DNA from: a bacterium UBA2214
GTDB taxonomy: Bacteria; Zhuqueibacterota; Zhuqueibacteria; Residuimicrobiales; Residuimicrobiaceae
Reading direction: 5' to 3'
NCBI GenBank assembly: GCA_002327255.1
Contig: DCUM01000110.1
Span: forward strand, 23,692 to 37,367
DNA length: 13,676 nucleotides
The notes beneath the pieces were generated by a model that was given only the letters and a program-made list of their open reading frames with translations, had not been told where the DNA came from and ran no database searches. The translations under genes and the position numbers were made by a program. This document shows, in pieces, positions 1-7,053 of this stretch. Positions within the stretch are counted from its first letter, which is position 1. Every line of letters begins with the position of its first letter.

Positions 1-3
1 AAT

Positions 4-600
4 ATGTCGGATCGAGATCTGGATACCCGGGATCGTATCTTTAAGGTGGCGGCGCAGTTGTTTGCGCAAAAGGGGTTCAACGGGGTATCGATGCGCGAAC
101 TCTCCGAACAGTCGGGCGTCTCCAAACCGACCATCTATTACTATTTTGGCAGCAAAGAGGGCATTTACCGGGCGCTTTTGCAAGCGGGCATCGAGCATAT
201 CCGCGCGGAAGTGACGCGCATCGCGGCGATGAACCTCTCGGTCCGCGATGAACTGGTGGAAATATTAAAAATGAAATTTCGCGACTGCCAGGCGTATCCC
301 GAGTACAGCAAGTTTTTTATCAGCGTGCATATGTCCATGGAAAATTTGAGTTTTATCGATGATTTTCGCCGCCGTACCGATGAACCCATGTTGAAACTGG
401 AGAATTTGTTGCAGCGGGGTGTAGCGGGTGGTGAATTTCGCAGCGACATCGACGTCAAAATGGCCGCGGATCTGTTTGGCTCGACCATCATGTTTCATAT
501 CTGGCGCCTGCTGGAGTCGAGAACGTCCGAAAATCATGATGCGCTGGCGGAAAAAATTGTCGATACATTGTTCAATGGTTTGCGTAAAAATACCCATTAA
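4..600 (+). CDS. TetR/AcrR-family transcriptional regulator of the efflux operon
   Basis: This is a 198-residue DNA-binding repressor of the TetR family, a usual length for the family. The N-terminal domain is clear: a first helix near residues 9-24, then a helix-turn-helix around residues 28-48 containing SMRELSEQSGVS followed by KPTIYYYFGSKEGIY, the typical TetR recognition-helix and helix-4 signature. Residues from about 55 on are helical and divergent, as expected for the ligand-binding and dimerisation half; the effector cannot be predicted. It lies 20 nt upstream of a TolC gene and reads in the same direction as the TolC-adaptor-RND genes. By family knowledge it would repress its own operon and be released by a toxic pump substrate. 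The ATG is at base 4, so the ribosome binding site and operator are outside the window and a start further left cannot be excluded. Confidence 0.93.
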   Translation: MSDRDLDTRDRIFKVAAQLFAQKGFNGVSMRELSEQSGVSKPTIYYYFGSKEGIYRALLQAGIEHIRAEVTRIAAMNLSVRDELVEILKMKFRDCQAYPEYSKFFISVHMSMENLSFIDDFRRRTDEPMLKLENLLQRGVAGGEFRSDIDVKMAADLFGSTIMFHIWRLLESRTSENHDALAEKIVDTLFNGLRKNTH

Positions 601-620
601 CGGGCATCGTGGAGGACCCT

Positions 621-2015
621 ATGCAAAGAAGAAAAATCCCTTGTTTTGTTGTCATTCTCATCCTGTTGAGCCGGATCGGCGCGCAGGCGCAGGAAAAACT
701 GGTTCTCACCATTGAGCAGAGCGTGCACTATGCGCTCGAGAAAAATCCTGAAATCAGAATGGCCGAAAAGGAGTTGGACAAAGCCAGGGCGGGCGTCTGG
801 GAGACGGCTTCCAATCTCCTGCCGCAGATCAACGGGTATGCCAATCTGCAACACGCCTGGGATATCCAGCAGCAGACTATTCCCAATTTTCTCAAACCGA
901 TGTTGGGGCCGCTGGCCGACATGATTCCGGAGTTGAAGGGCATGCCGGATTATGTGACCATGTCCTTCGGCATGGAGAATACGCTCGTATATGGCGCGAC
1001 GCTGACGCAACCGCTCTTTCTCGGCGGTGCCGGCTGGTCCGGCGTGCAGATGGCCAACGCGGGCAAGCGTGCGGCCGAGCAGAATCTCGAGGCCAAACGG
1101 CAGAACCTGATTCTGCAAACCGCAAGCGTGTTTTATGCCTCTCTGCTGGCGCAGGAGCTGGTCGCGGTCCAGGAAAAAGCACTCGATCAGGCACAGGCCA
1201 ATCTGGAGGTGGTGACCAAAAAATACAACGTGGGCGCTGCATCCGGTTTCGACAAGATGCGCGCCGAGGTGGAAGCCGCCAATCTCAAACCGCAGGTCAT
1301 TTCCGCCCGCAATAACCTGCAGACGGCCAAAACCGGCTTGCGCACCACGCTCGGACTCGCGCGTCAGACGGAGATCGAGGTGCAGGGCGCGCTGCGCTTT
1401 GAGGAAGATGATTTCGCCGCCAGGGGCCTTGACGATTTTCTCAAGGCAGCCTTGCAGGCCCGGCCCGAGATTCTCGCCATGAGGGAGCAATTGCAAATCT
1501 CCAGCAAGGGTGTGACCGTGGCGCGCAGCAGTTTTATGCCGAAGCTGTTCTTTCAGACCGATTACTCTTATATGTCGATGAAAAATGATTTAAAGTTCCG
1601 TCAGGACGATTTCAGCAAGGGTTTCACTTCTGCTTTCAGTCTGCAGATCCCGATTTTCACCAGCTTCAAGAACAGCAAGCAATATCAGAAAGCCAGGCTG
1701 GATCAGAAAATCATGCTGGACACCGAAAAGCTGGTCTATGACGGTATTGTGGCGGATGCCGAAGTCAGTTATAACAAATTCCAGGAAGCACGGCAAAAAT
1801 ATATGGCGGCAAAGGAAACAGTCGATCTCGCCCAGGAGGCCCTGCGTATGGCCAACCTGATGTATGCCGAGGGCGCCAACACGCAACTGGATGTGCTCAG
1901 TTCGCAGCTGGCTTTGAACCAGGCGCGCCTGAATTATGTTTCATCTCTCCATGAATATCAGATAGCCCGCTACCAGATTCGCAAGGCGGTCGGCGGCTTG
2001 AAAAGTGTTCTGTAA
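621..2015 (+). CDS. TolC-family outer membrane efflux protein
   Basis: This 464-residue protein is the outer-membrane channel of a tripartite efflux pump. I chose the ATG at 621 because GGAGGA at 611-616 sits 5 nt before it; a GTG at 609 would add four residues but overlaps that site. The N-terminus is a signal peptide: basic RRK, a hydrophobic stretch from about residue 6 to 20, and a likely cleavage after A21-Q22-A23. The mature protein shows the duplicated TolC plan. The first half has a long helical stretch (about 145-225) containing YNVGAASGFDKMRAEVEAANLK, and the second half has a matching helix pair (about 370-450) with MYAEGANTQLDVLSSQLALNQAR. Aromatic, beta-like segments such as SYMSMKNDLKF lie between them. 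It is followed after 25 nt by the adaptor gene, which should dock onto its periplasmic tip. Confidence 0.94.
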   Translation: MQRRKIPCFVVILILLSRIGAQAQEKLVLTIEQSVHYALEKNPEIRMAEKELDKARAGVWETASNLLPQINGYANLQHAWDIQQQTIPNFLKPMLGPLADMIPELKGMPDYVTMSFGMENTLVYGATLTQPLFLGGAGWSGVQMANAGKRAAEQNLEAKRQNLILQTASVFYASLLAQELVAVQEKALDQAQANLEVVTKKYNVGAASGFDKMRAEVEAANLKPQVISARNNLQTAKTGLRTTLGLARQTEIEVQGALRFEEDDFAARGLDDFLKAALQARPEILAMREQLQISSKGVTVARSSFMPKLFFQTDYSYMSMKNDLKFRQDDFSKGFTSAFSLQIPIFTSFKNSKQYQKARLDQKIMLDTEKLVYDGIVADAEVSYNKFQEARQKYMAAKETVDLAQEALRMANLMYAEGANTQLDVLSSQLALNQARLNYVSSLHEYQIARYQIRKAVGGLKSVL

Positions 2016-2040
2016 ACATCAAGAATGAAGGAGATAAACC

Positions 2041-3171
2041 ATGCGACGTCATTGGATTTTGCCACTCATCGTCTCAAGCCTCGCCATTTGGGGAATCGGC
2101 TGTTCGGGAAGCACCTCCAAAACGGATGAAGCAGCGGCGCGAGTTCCTGTTGAAGTGGTGTCGGTTGCTCTCGGCGAGATCGAACAGAGCATCACCTATA
2201 ATGGCGATGTCAGAGCGGAGTTAGAAGTCAAGGTTTTTTCCAAGATTCCGGATCGCATTGAAAAATACTACGTCGATGAAGGCAACTATGTGCGGCAGGG
2301 CGCTCCTGTTGCGCGAATTTTTGCCGCCACCATCGAACAGGGTGTGCGCCAGGCGGAAGCGGGCCTGGCGGCGGCCAGAGCCCAGGAAGCCAATGTCGCG
2401 GTCGAATATGAACGCGCTCAGAAGCTTTTCAAGGAAAATGTCATGAGCAAGCAGCAGTTCGACATGGTGCAAATGCAACATGAAGCCGCCAAGGCCGCGC
2501 TGGAGCAGGCTCAGGCCGGGGTCATTTCGGCCCGTTCGACCCTGAATGACGCTACCGTCACCGCCCCCATCCCGGGCATCATCGGCAAGCGCTATTACGA
2601 AGCGGGCGATATGGCCAATCCTGCCATGCCGCTGGTGACCGTGGTGCAGATGGAGCGGGTCAAGGTCGCCTTCGATGCGACTGAAAATGACCTTGGACGC
2701 CTCAAGGTGGGACAGGAAGCCATTGTCCATGTCAAGAGTTTCGAAAATGAGTCGTTTCAGGGCCGGATCCATAAAATCAGCCCGGTACTCGATCCCATGT
2801 CGCGCATGGCCTCCGTGGAGGTTCTGGTCAACAATCCGGATCGCCGCCTCAAACCCGGCATGTTCGCCCGCGTCAAAGTGGTCACCGGGAAATTGCGGGA
2901 TGTGATCGCCGTGCCGCGTCACGCCACCATCGAGAAAAACATCATTCAAAACGTGAACAACCAGGAACAGGTCAGCAGCCAATATCTCGTCTATGTCGTA
3001 AAGGATGATAGGGCGCAACAGCGCAAGCTGGATGTCTCCTATGTCAACCATGTCCAGCTGGCGGTTCGCGCCGGTCTCGAGCTCGGCGAGCAATTGGTTG
3101 TGTCAGGCCAGGCCGGTCTGCGCGAAGGAACGGCCGTCAAGATCATTGACAAGGCGGAGGCAGCTCTATGA
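2041..3171 (+). CDS. RND efflux periplasmic adaptor (membrane fusion protein), probable lipoprotein
   Basis: This 376-residue HlyD/AcrA-type adaptor links the RND permease to the TolC channel. AAGGAG at 2028-2033 is 7 nt before the ATG. The N-terminus is basic, then hydrophobic, and ends at C21 in the context WGIGC-SGS. That fits a lipoprotein signal, although the residue at -3 is Gly rather than the usual Leu. The domain order is standard. The first half of the lipoyl domain (residues about 60-95) contains SKIPDRIEKYYVDEGNYVRQG. An alpha-helical hairpin follows at about 100-175, rich in Ala, Glu and Gln. The returning lipoyl half has TVTAPIPGIIGKRYYEAGD, and a beta-barrel (about 210-285) ends in NNPDRRLKPGMFARVKV. 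A membrane-proximal domain completes it. Its TGA stop overlaps the start of the RND gene as ATGA, so the two are translationally coupled. Confidence 0.95.
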   Translation: MRRHWILPLIVSSLAIWGIGCSGSTSKTDEAAARVPVEVVSVALGEIEQSITYNGDVRAELEVKVFSKIPDRIEKYYVDEGNYVRQGAPVARIFAATIEQGVRQAEAGLAAARAQEANVAVEYERAQKLFKENVMSKQQFDMVQMQHEAAKAALEQAQAGVISARSTLNDATVTAPIPGIIGKRYYEAGDMANPAMPLVTVVQMERVKVAFDATENDLGRLKVGQEAIVHVKSFENESFQGRIHKISPVLDPMSRMASVEVLVNNPDRRLKPGMFARVKVVTGKLRDVIAVPRHATIEKNIIQNVNNQEQVSSQYLVYVVKDDRAQQRKLDVSYVNHVQLAVRAGLELGEQLVVSGQAGLREGTAVKIIDKAEAAL

Positions 3172-6100
3172 AGATGACGCAACTCTCCATCAAGCGCGGT
3201 GTGACCACGGCGATGATCTATCTCATCGCCATCGGTTTTGGCCTGTTTTCCCTGGCACGCCTCAGCATCGATCTCTATCCCAAGCTGGAATTCCCGATGA
3301 TGGCGATCATCACCCAGTACACCGGCGTCGGGCCCGGCGACGTCGAGACCGTGGTCACCCGCCCGCTCGAAGAGGTGGTCGCTTCAACCCAAAATGTCAA
3401 GACGGTCAGCTCCACCTCCCAGCAGGGGCTATCCCTGGTGATGATCGAATTCAGCTGGGGCACGGACATGGATCAGGCCGAGATCGACGTGCGCAACAAT
3501 CTCGAATTTATCCGCGACTATCTCCCGAACGACGCCAGCGAGCCCATGGTTTTCGCTTTCGATGTTTCGGCCCAGCCGATTCTCTATTTGACGCTCTCTT
3601 CGCCGGAATTGAGTCAGGCGGAACTGCGTTTCATCGCCGAGCGGGATCTCGAGCCGCGGCTCGAGCGCATCCCCGGCGTCGCTTCGGCCTCCACCATGGG
3701 CGGCATGAAGCGCGAGATCAAGATCCTGGCGGATCCGATGCGCATGCGCGCCTATAATGTGACGCTGCAGCAAATCACCGGCGCCCTGCAGGCCGCCAAC
3801 CTGCAGATTCCGGCCGGAATGATCGAGGATGAGAATCTCGAGTTTTCAGTGAATACGGCGGGTCAATTCACCAGTGTGGATCAGATCGCCCATACCAGCG
3901 TGGCCAACTATGGCGGTGCGGTGATCCGCGTCAGCGATGTCGCGCGCGTCGAGGACGGCTTCAGCGAACAGCGGCAGCGCGTCTGGAACAACAACGAACC
4001 GGCCGTCATGGTGGTGGTGCAGCGTCAGTCGGATGCCAATTCGGTGACCGTATGCCGCGAAGTGGCCAAGCGGCTGCCGAGGATCGAAGCGGAGATGCCG
4101 ACCGGCGTGAAAATCGGCACGATGATGGACCTTTCCATCTTCATCACGCGCTCCATGTCCAATCTGGGCAATACCGCCTGGCAGGCCATTTTGATGACCT
4201 TCCTCGTGCTGCTTTTTTTCCTGCGCAACATGCGCAGCGCCCTGATTGTCGCGGTTTCGATTCCGGTCTCGATGATCACCACCTTTGCCGTCATGGATCA
4301 GGCCGGCTTGACGCTGAATGTGATCTCCATGGCGGGATTGGCCCTGTCCATCGGCATGCTGGTGGATAATTCGATCGTTGTGCTGGAAAGCATTTTCCGG
4401 CATCATGATGAGAACAAGGAAAAACTGCTGGAGGCGGCCCAGAATGGAACCGCGGAAGTGGCGATGGCGATCACGGCGTCGACGCTGACCACACTGGTCG
4501 TCTTCATCCCGGTGCTTTTTGTGCCGGGCATGGCGGGGATGCTCTTCCGTGATATGGTCATCACGATCTGTTTCTCCCTCTCCATCTCTCTGATCGTGGC
4601 ATTGACGCTGGTCCCGCTGCTCTCATCCCGTATTCTGCGCCTGCAGAAAAATCTCGATCCCAGGGGCTGGGCCATGCGCATCAAACGGTTGATCACCGGC
4701 TGGCTGGACGATTTGCACGCCTTTTATGAACGTGCCCTGACCGGGGCCCTGGCGCACAAAAAAATGGTATTGGCGGTTACCTTTGTGGCCTTTGTCCTCT
4801 CGGTGATTTCGTTGATCATGCGCGGCGGTGATTTCATGCCCAAGACCGATAACGGCTTCATCGCCGTATCGGTGGATCGCTCTCCCGGCACCAGCCTGGC
4901 GGCGATGGATAAAAGCATGGCGGAGCTGAATCAAATCATCATGGAGAAAGTCCCCGAAGCGGAAAATGTCTATGCCAATTTTGGCCAGGGCGAAGGCATC
5001 ATGGCACTCTTCTCCTCGCAGAACTCCGCGGAAGGCGACATCACCATCCGTCTCAAGGATTTGAAGAATCGCAAGCGCAGCACGTTCGAGATTCAGGACG
5101 ATTTGCGCGATGAGTTGAATGCGCTTCCGGACGTCGAGGCCAAGTTCGCGGATCGCGGCGAGCAGCTCTTCACCGGCGCCGATATCGAAGTCAAGATTTT
5201 CGGCCACGATCTCGAGCGCTCGGAGGCCATCAGCAACGAACTGGAAAAAAAGTTCGAGACCATCAAGGGCATCGTGACGATCAATTCCAGCATCCGCAAG
5301 GCGACGCCGGAATTGCGCATCAATCTCGACCGCCAGCGCATTGCCGATTTGGGATTGAGTACGGCACAGGTGGGTCAGGTGGTGAGCACCAGTATTCTCG
5401 GCAGTGTGGTGACGCAATTCCGCGATGGCGGGGATGAATACGACATCCGTCTGCAACTGGACAAAAAATCGCGCACCAGCAAGGAGGATCTGGAGAATAT
5501 CCTCGTCATGACGCCGGCGGGGTCACAGATACCGCTGCGCGCGCTCTCCACGATTGAATATACCAAAGCGCCCCGTGAAATCCTCCGTGAGGATCAGGAG
5601 CGCATCGTCACACTGGGTCTGAGTCTCTCCGGACGCGATCTGCGCAGCGTCACCGCCGATGTCAACCAGGCGATCAAAGAGGTCACTCTGCCCCGGGATT
5701 ACCGCGTCGAGATCGGTGGCGCCGCCGAGGATCAGCAGGAGTCTTTCATGTATCTCGGCCTCGCGCTGATGGTGGCCATTCTCCTGACCTATATGGTGAT
5801 GGCGTCGCAGTTCGAGTCCCTGGTGGATCCTTTCACCATTCTTTTTGCGATTCCCCTGTCGATCATCGGCGTGGCGCTCGGCCTGTTGGTGACGGGAACC
5901 GACCTGACCGTCATGGCATTGGTCGGCGTCGTCATGCTCGTCGGTATTGTGGTCAATAACGGCATCGTGCTGGTGGACAAGATCAACCAGTTGCGCCGCG
6001 ACGGCATGGAATTGATCGCAGCGATTCATGAGGCGGGCCGCGTGCGTATGCGCCCGGTGCTGATGACGGCTTTGACGACTTCTCTCAGCATGTTCCCGCT

Positions 6101-6308
6101 CTCTCTGGGAATCGGTGAAAGTGGCGAAACCTGGGCGCCCATGGCGCGGTCGGTCATGGGCGGCATGCTGGTGGCCTCGATTCTGACGCTGGTGGTTGTG
6201 CCGATCATCTATTACTACATGGAAGCGATCGGGCAGCGCGCCAGCCGTTTGCGCACGGAGCGGCAGCACCGCCGTCTCGAAAAGGGCATCATTCACGAAG
6301 AAGCATAG
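3168..6308 (+). CDS. RND-family (AcrB/HAE1-type) efflux permease
   Basis: This 1046-residue inner-membrane drug/proton antiporter has the full length of the AcrB family. GGAGG at 3156-3160 lies 7 nt before the ATG, which overlaps the adaptor stop. The usual duplicated plan is visible: TM1 near residues 12-30, a large periplasmic loop starting YPKLEFPMMAI, a TM2-6 block around 335-490, TM7 near 530-550, a second periplasmic loop to about 855, and TM8-12 to about 1025. TM4 carries GMLVDNSIVVLES at 396-408. D400 aligns with AcrB D407, but the second acidic residue (D408) is N401. TM10 carries VNNGIVLVDK with N930 where AcrB has K940. These replacements are typical of a large HAE1 subgroup that includes SwrC-like pumps and are not damage. 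The substrate cannot be read from sequence; the TetR-TolC-adaptor context points to export of hydrophobic or toxic compounds. Confidence 0.96.
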   Translation: MKMTQLSIKRGVTTAMIYLIAIGFGLFSLARLSIDLYPKLEFPMMAIITQYTGVGPGDVETVVTRPLEEVVASTQNVKTVSSTSQQGLSLVMIEFSWGTDMDQAEIDVRNNLEFIRDYLPNDASEPMVFAFDVSAQPILYLTLSSPELSQAELRFIAERDLEPRLERIPGVASASTMGGMKREIKILADPMRMRAYNVTLQQITGALQAANLQIPAGMIEDENLEFSVNTAGQFTSVDQIAHTSVANYGGAVIRVSDVARVEDGFSEQRQRVWNNNEPAVMVVVQRQSDANSVTVCREVAKRLPRIEAEMPTGVKIGTMMDLSIFITRSMSNLGNTAWQAILMTFLVLLFFLRNMRSALIVAVSIPVSMITTFAVMDQAGLTLNVISMAGLALSIGMLVDNSIVVLESIFRHHDENKEKLLEAAQNGTAEVAMAITASTLTTLVVFIPVLFVPGMAGMLFRDMVITICFSLSISLIVALTLVPLLSSRILRLQKNLDPRGWAMRIKRLITGWLDDLHAFYERALTGALAHKKMVLAVTFVAFVLSVISLIMRGGDFMPKTDNGFIAVSVDRSPGTSLAAMDKSMAELNQIIMEKVPEAENVYANFGQGEGIMALFSSQNSAEGDITIRLKDLKNRKRSTFEIQDDLRDELNALPDVEAKFADRGEQLFTGADIEVKIFGHDLERSEAISNELEKKFETIKGIVTINSSIRKATPELRINLDRQRIADLGLSTAQVGQVVSTSILGSVVTQFRDGGDEYDIRLQLDKKSRTSKEDLENILVMTPAGSQIPLRALSTIEYTKAPREILREDQERIVTLGLSLSGRDLRSVTADVNQAIKEVTLPRDYRVEIGGAAEDQQESFMYLGLALMVAILLTYMVMASQFESLVDPFTILFAIPLSIIGVALGLLVTGTDLTVMALVGVVMLVGIVVNNGIVLVDKINQLRRDGMELIAAIHEAGRVRMRPVLMTALTTSLSMFPLSLGIGESGETWAPMARSVMGGMLVASILTLVVVPIIYYYMEAIGQRASRLRTERQHRRLEKGIIHEEA

Positions 6309-6320
6309 CAAACGAAAAAA

Positions 6321-6348
6321 GGCCGCCTCGCAAGAGGCGGCCTTTTTT
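6321..6348 (+). terminator. Intrinsic terminator of the efflux operon
   Basis: A perfect 9-bp GC-rich stem (GGCCGCCTC at 6321-6329 and GAGGCGGCC at 6334-6342) closes a GCAA loop of the GNRA type. Six T residues follow at 6343-6348 and six A residues precede the stem at 6315-6320. It begins 12 nt after the RND stop codon. The flanking A and T runs mean it could also terminate transcription from the other strand, but no minus-strand gene is nearby to need this. Confidence 0.95.
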
Positions 6349-6355
6349 ATTGGGT

Positions 6356-6384
6356 TTGGCTTTTTTGTTTTTTATGCTTATCAT
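6356..6384 (+). promoter_or_regulatory. Candidate sigma-70-type promoter for the peroxiredoxin/LarA pair
   Basis: A -35-like TTGGCT (6356-6361, 4 of 6 matches) and a -10-like TATCAT (6379-6384, 5 of 6) are separated by exactly 17 nt. They lie just after the efflux terminator in a locally AT-rich stretch. A start near 6391 would give a leader of about 185 nt before the peroxiredoxin ATG. This is a pattern match only; sigma factor preferences of this organism are unknown. Confidence 0.5.
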
Positions 6385-6392
6385 GCACCCTA

Positions 6393-6522
6393 GCCCGAGT
6401 CGTTCACCGCGGAGACGCGATGAGCGGAACGGGCAGTCTGGCCGTTTTACGCGAGAACGGCGCCGGCTTTTCCCTGACCTCGGGAAGGCGAGGCGGCCAG
6501 GAATAAGGGGCTCGCGAAGAGC
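6393..6522 (+). promoter_or_regulatory. Candidate structured 5' leader RNA upstream of the peroxiredoxin gene
   Basis: This non-coding, GC-rich stretch contains nested complementary segments. GCCCG (6393-6397) pairs with CGGGC (6430-6434). It encloses either CGCG-GAGA-CGCG (6408-6419) or CCGC/GCGG (6407-6410, 6424-6427). CTGG (6438-6441) pairs with CCAG (6497-6500) and closes two adjacent hairpins. One is CCGTTTT/AGAACGG (6442-6448, 6454-6460, one G-T wobble). The other is CGCC/GGCG (6461-6464, 6487-6490) topped by TTCCC/GGGAA (6470-6474, 6482-6486). A last hairpin GCTC/GAGC spans 6510-6522. I do not recognise any known riboswitch consensus. GC-rich DNA folds easily, so this is a candidate, not an established RNA. 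Confidence 0.35.
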
Positions 6523-6575
6523 GTTTCCACACAGGTAAATAGGATTATGGTTATGATATTTATTTGGAGGATGCT

Positions 6576-7037
6576 ATGGCTGAATTGAAAGCAGGAGATA
6601 CGGCCCCCGACTTTGTACTGCCCGCCAGCACCGGGGAGACCATTAACTTGAAAGATTATCTGGGCGTGAAAAAGGTCGTACTCTATTTCTATCCCAAGGA
6701 CGATACGCCCGGTTGTACCAGGGAAGCGTGTTCATTTCGGGATGCGTTTGCGGACATCCAGAAAAAGGATACGGTTGTCTTCGGCGTCAGTGCGGACGAT
6801 CTCAAGGCACATGAAAAATTCATCAACAAGTATGCGCTGAACTTCCCGTTACTCTCCGACGCCGATCACAAAGTGGCCGAGGCCTATGGCGCCTGGGGCG
6901 AAAAATCCATGTATGGAAAAAAATACTTTGGAATGATCCGAAAAACCTTTATTATTGGTGTAGATGGCAAACTGGAACACGTCTTTCACAAGGTCTCGCC
7001 GGCGGGACATGGAGAAGAGATACTCCAGCTCATTTGA
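6576..7037 (+). CDS. bcp: Thioredoxin-dependent peroxiredoxin, Bcp/PrxQ type
   Basis: This 153-residue cytoplasmic peroxidase reduces hydrogen peroxide and organic hydroperoxides with electrons from thioredoxin. The length is normal for Bcp. I chose the ATG at 6576 because GGAGG (6566-6570) is 5 nt upstream; an in-frame TTG at 6564 would add four residues but overlaps that site. The fold starts with KAGDTAPDFVLP, continues with VVLYFYPKDDTPGCTREAC, and has FGVSADDLKAHEKF and FPLLSDADHKVAEAYGAW downstream, all hallmarks of the subfamily. The peroxidatic cysteine is C47 and the resolving cysteine is C52, spaced as in E. coli Bcp, so it should be an atypical 2-Cys enzyme. Only 16 nt separate its stop from the LarA-family gene, so the two are probably one transcript. 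The long leader upstream could regulate both. Confidence 0.95.
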   Translation: MAELKAGDTAPDFVLPASTGETINLKDYLGVKKVVLYFYPKDDTPGCTREACSFRDAFADIQKKDTVVFGVSADDLKAHEKFINKYALNFPLLSDADHKVAEAYGAWGEKSMYGKKYFGMIRKTFIIGVDGKLEHVFHKVSPAGHGEEILQLI

Positions 7038-7053
7038 CGGAACGTGATAAAGT

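Noticed and set aside
597..1496. Long antisense open frame (299 codons) across the TolC gene; similar ones at 2221-3093, 4623-5456, 5523-6311 and 7030-8250 (406 codons).
   Set aside because: Each lies opposite a gene with strong family motifs, and the translations are low-complexity, rich in His, Arg, Gln and Asp, with no recognisable domain. They are shadows of codon bias.
6350..6538. A 62-codon Arg-rich frame between the efflux operon and the peroxiredoxin.
   Set aside because: It begins just past the terminator, across the promoter candidate, has no ribosome binding site and no family resemblance; the structured-leader reading explains the sequence better.
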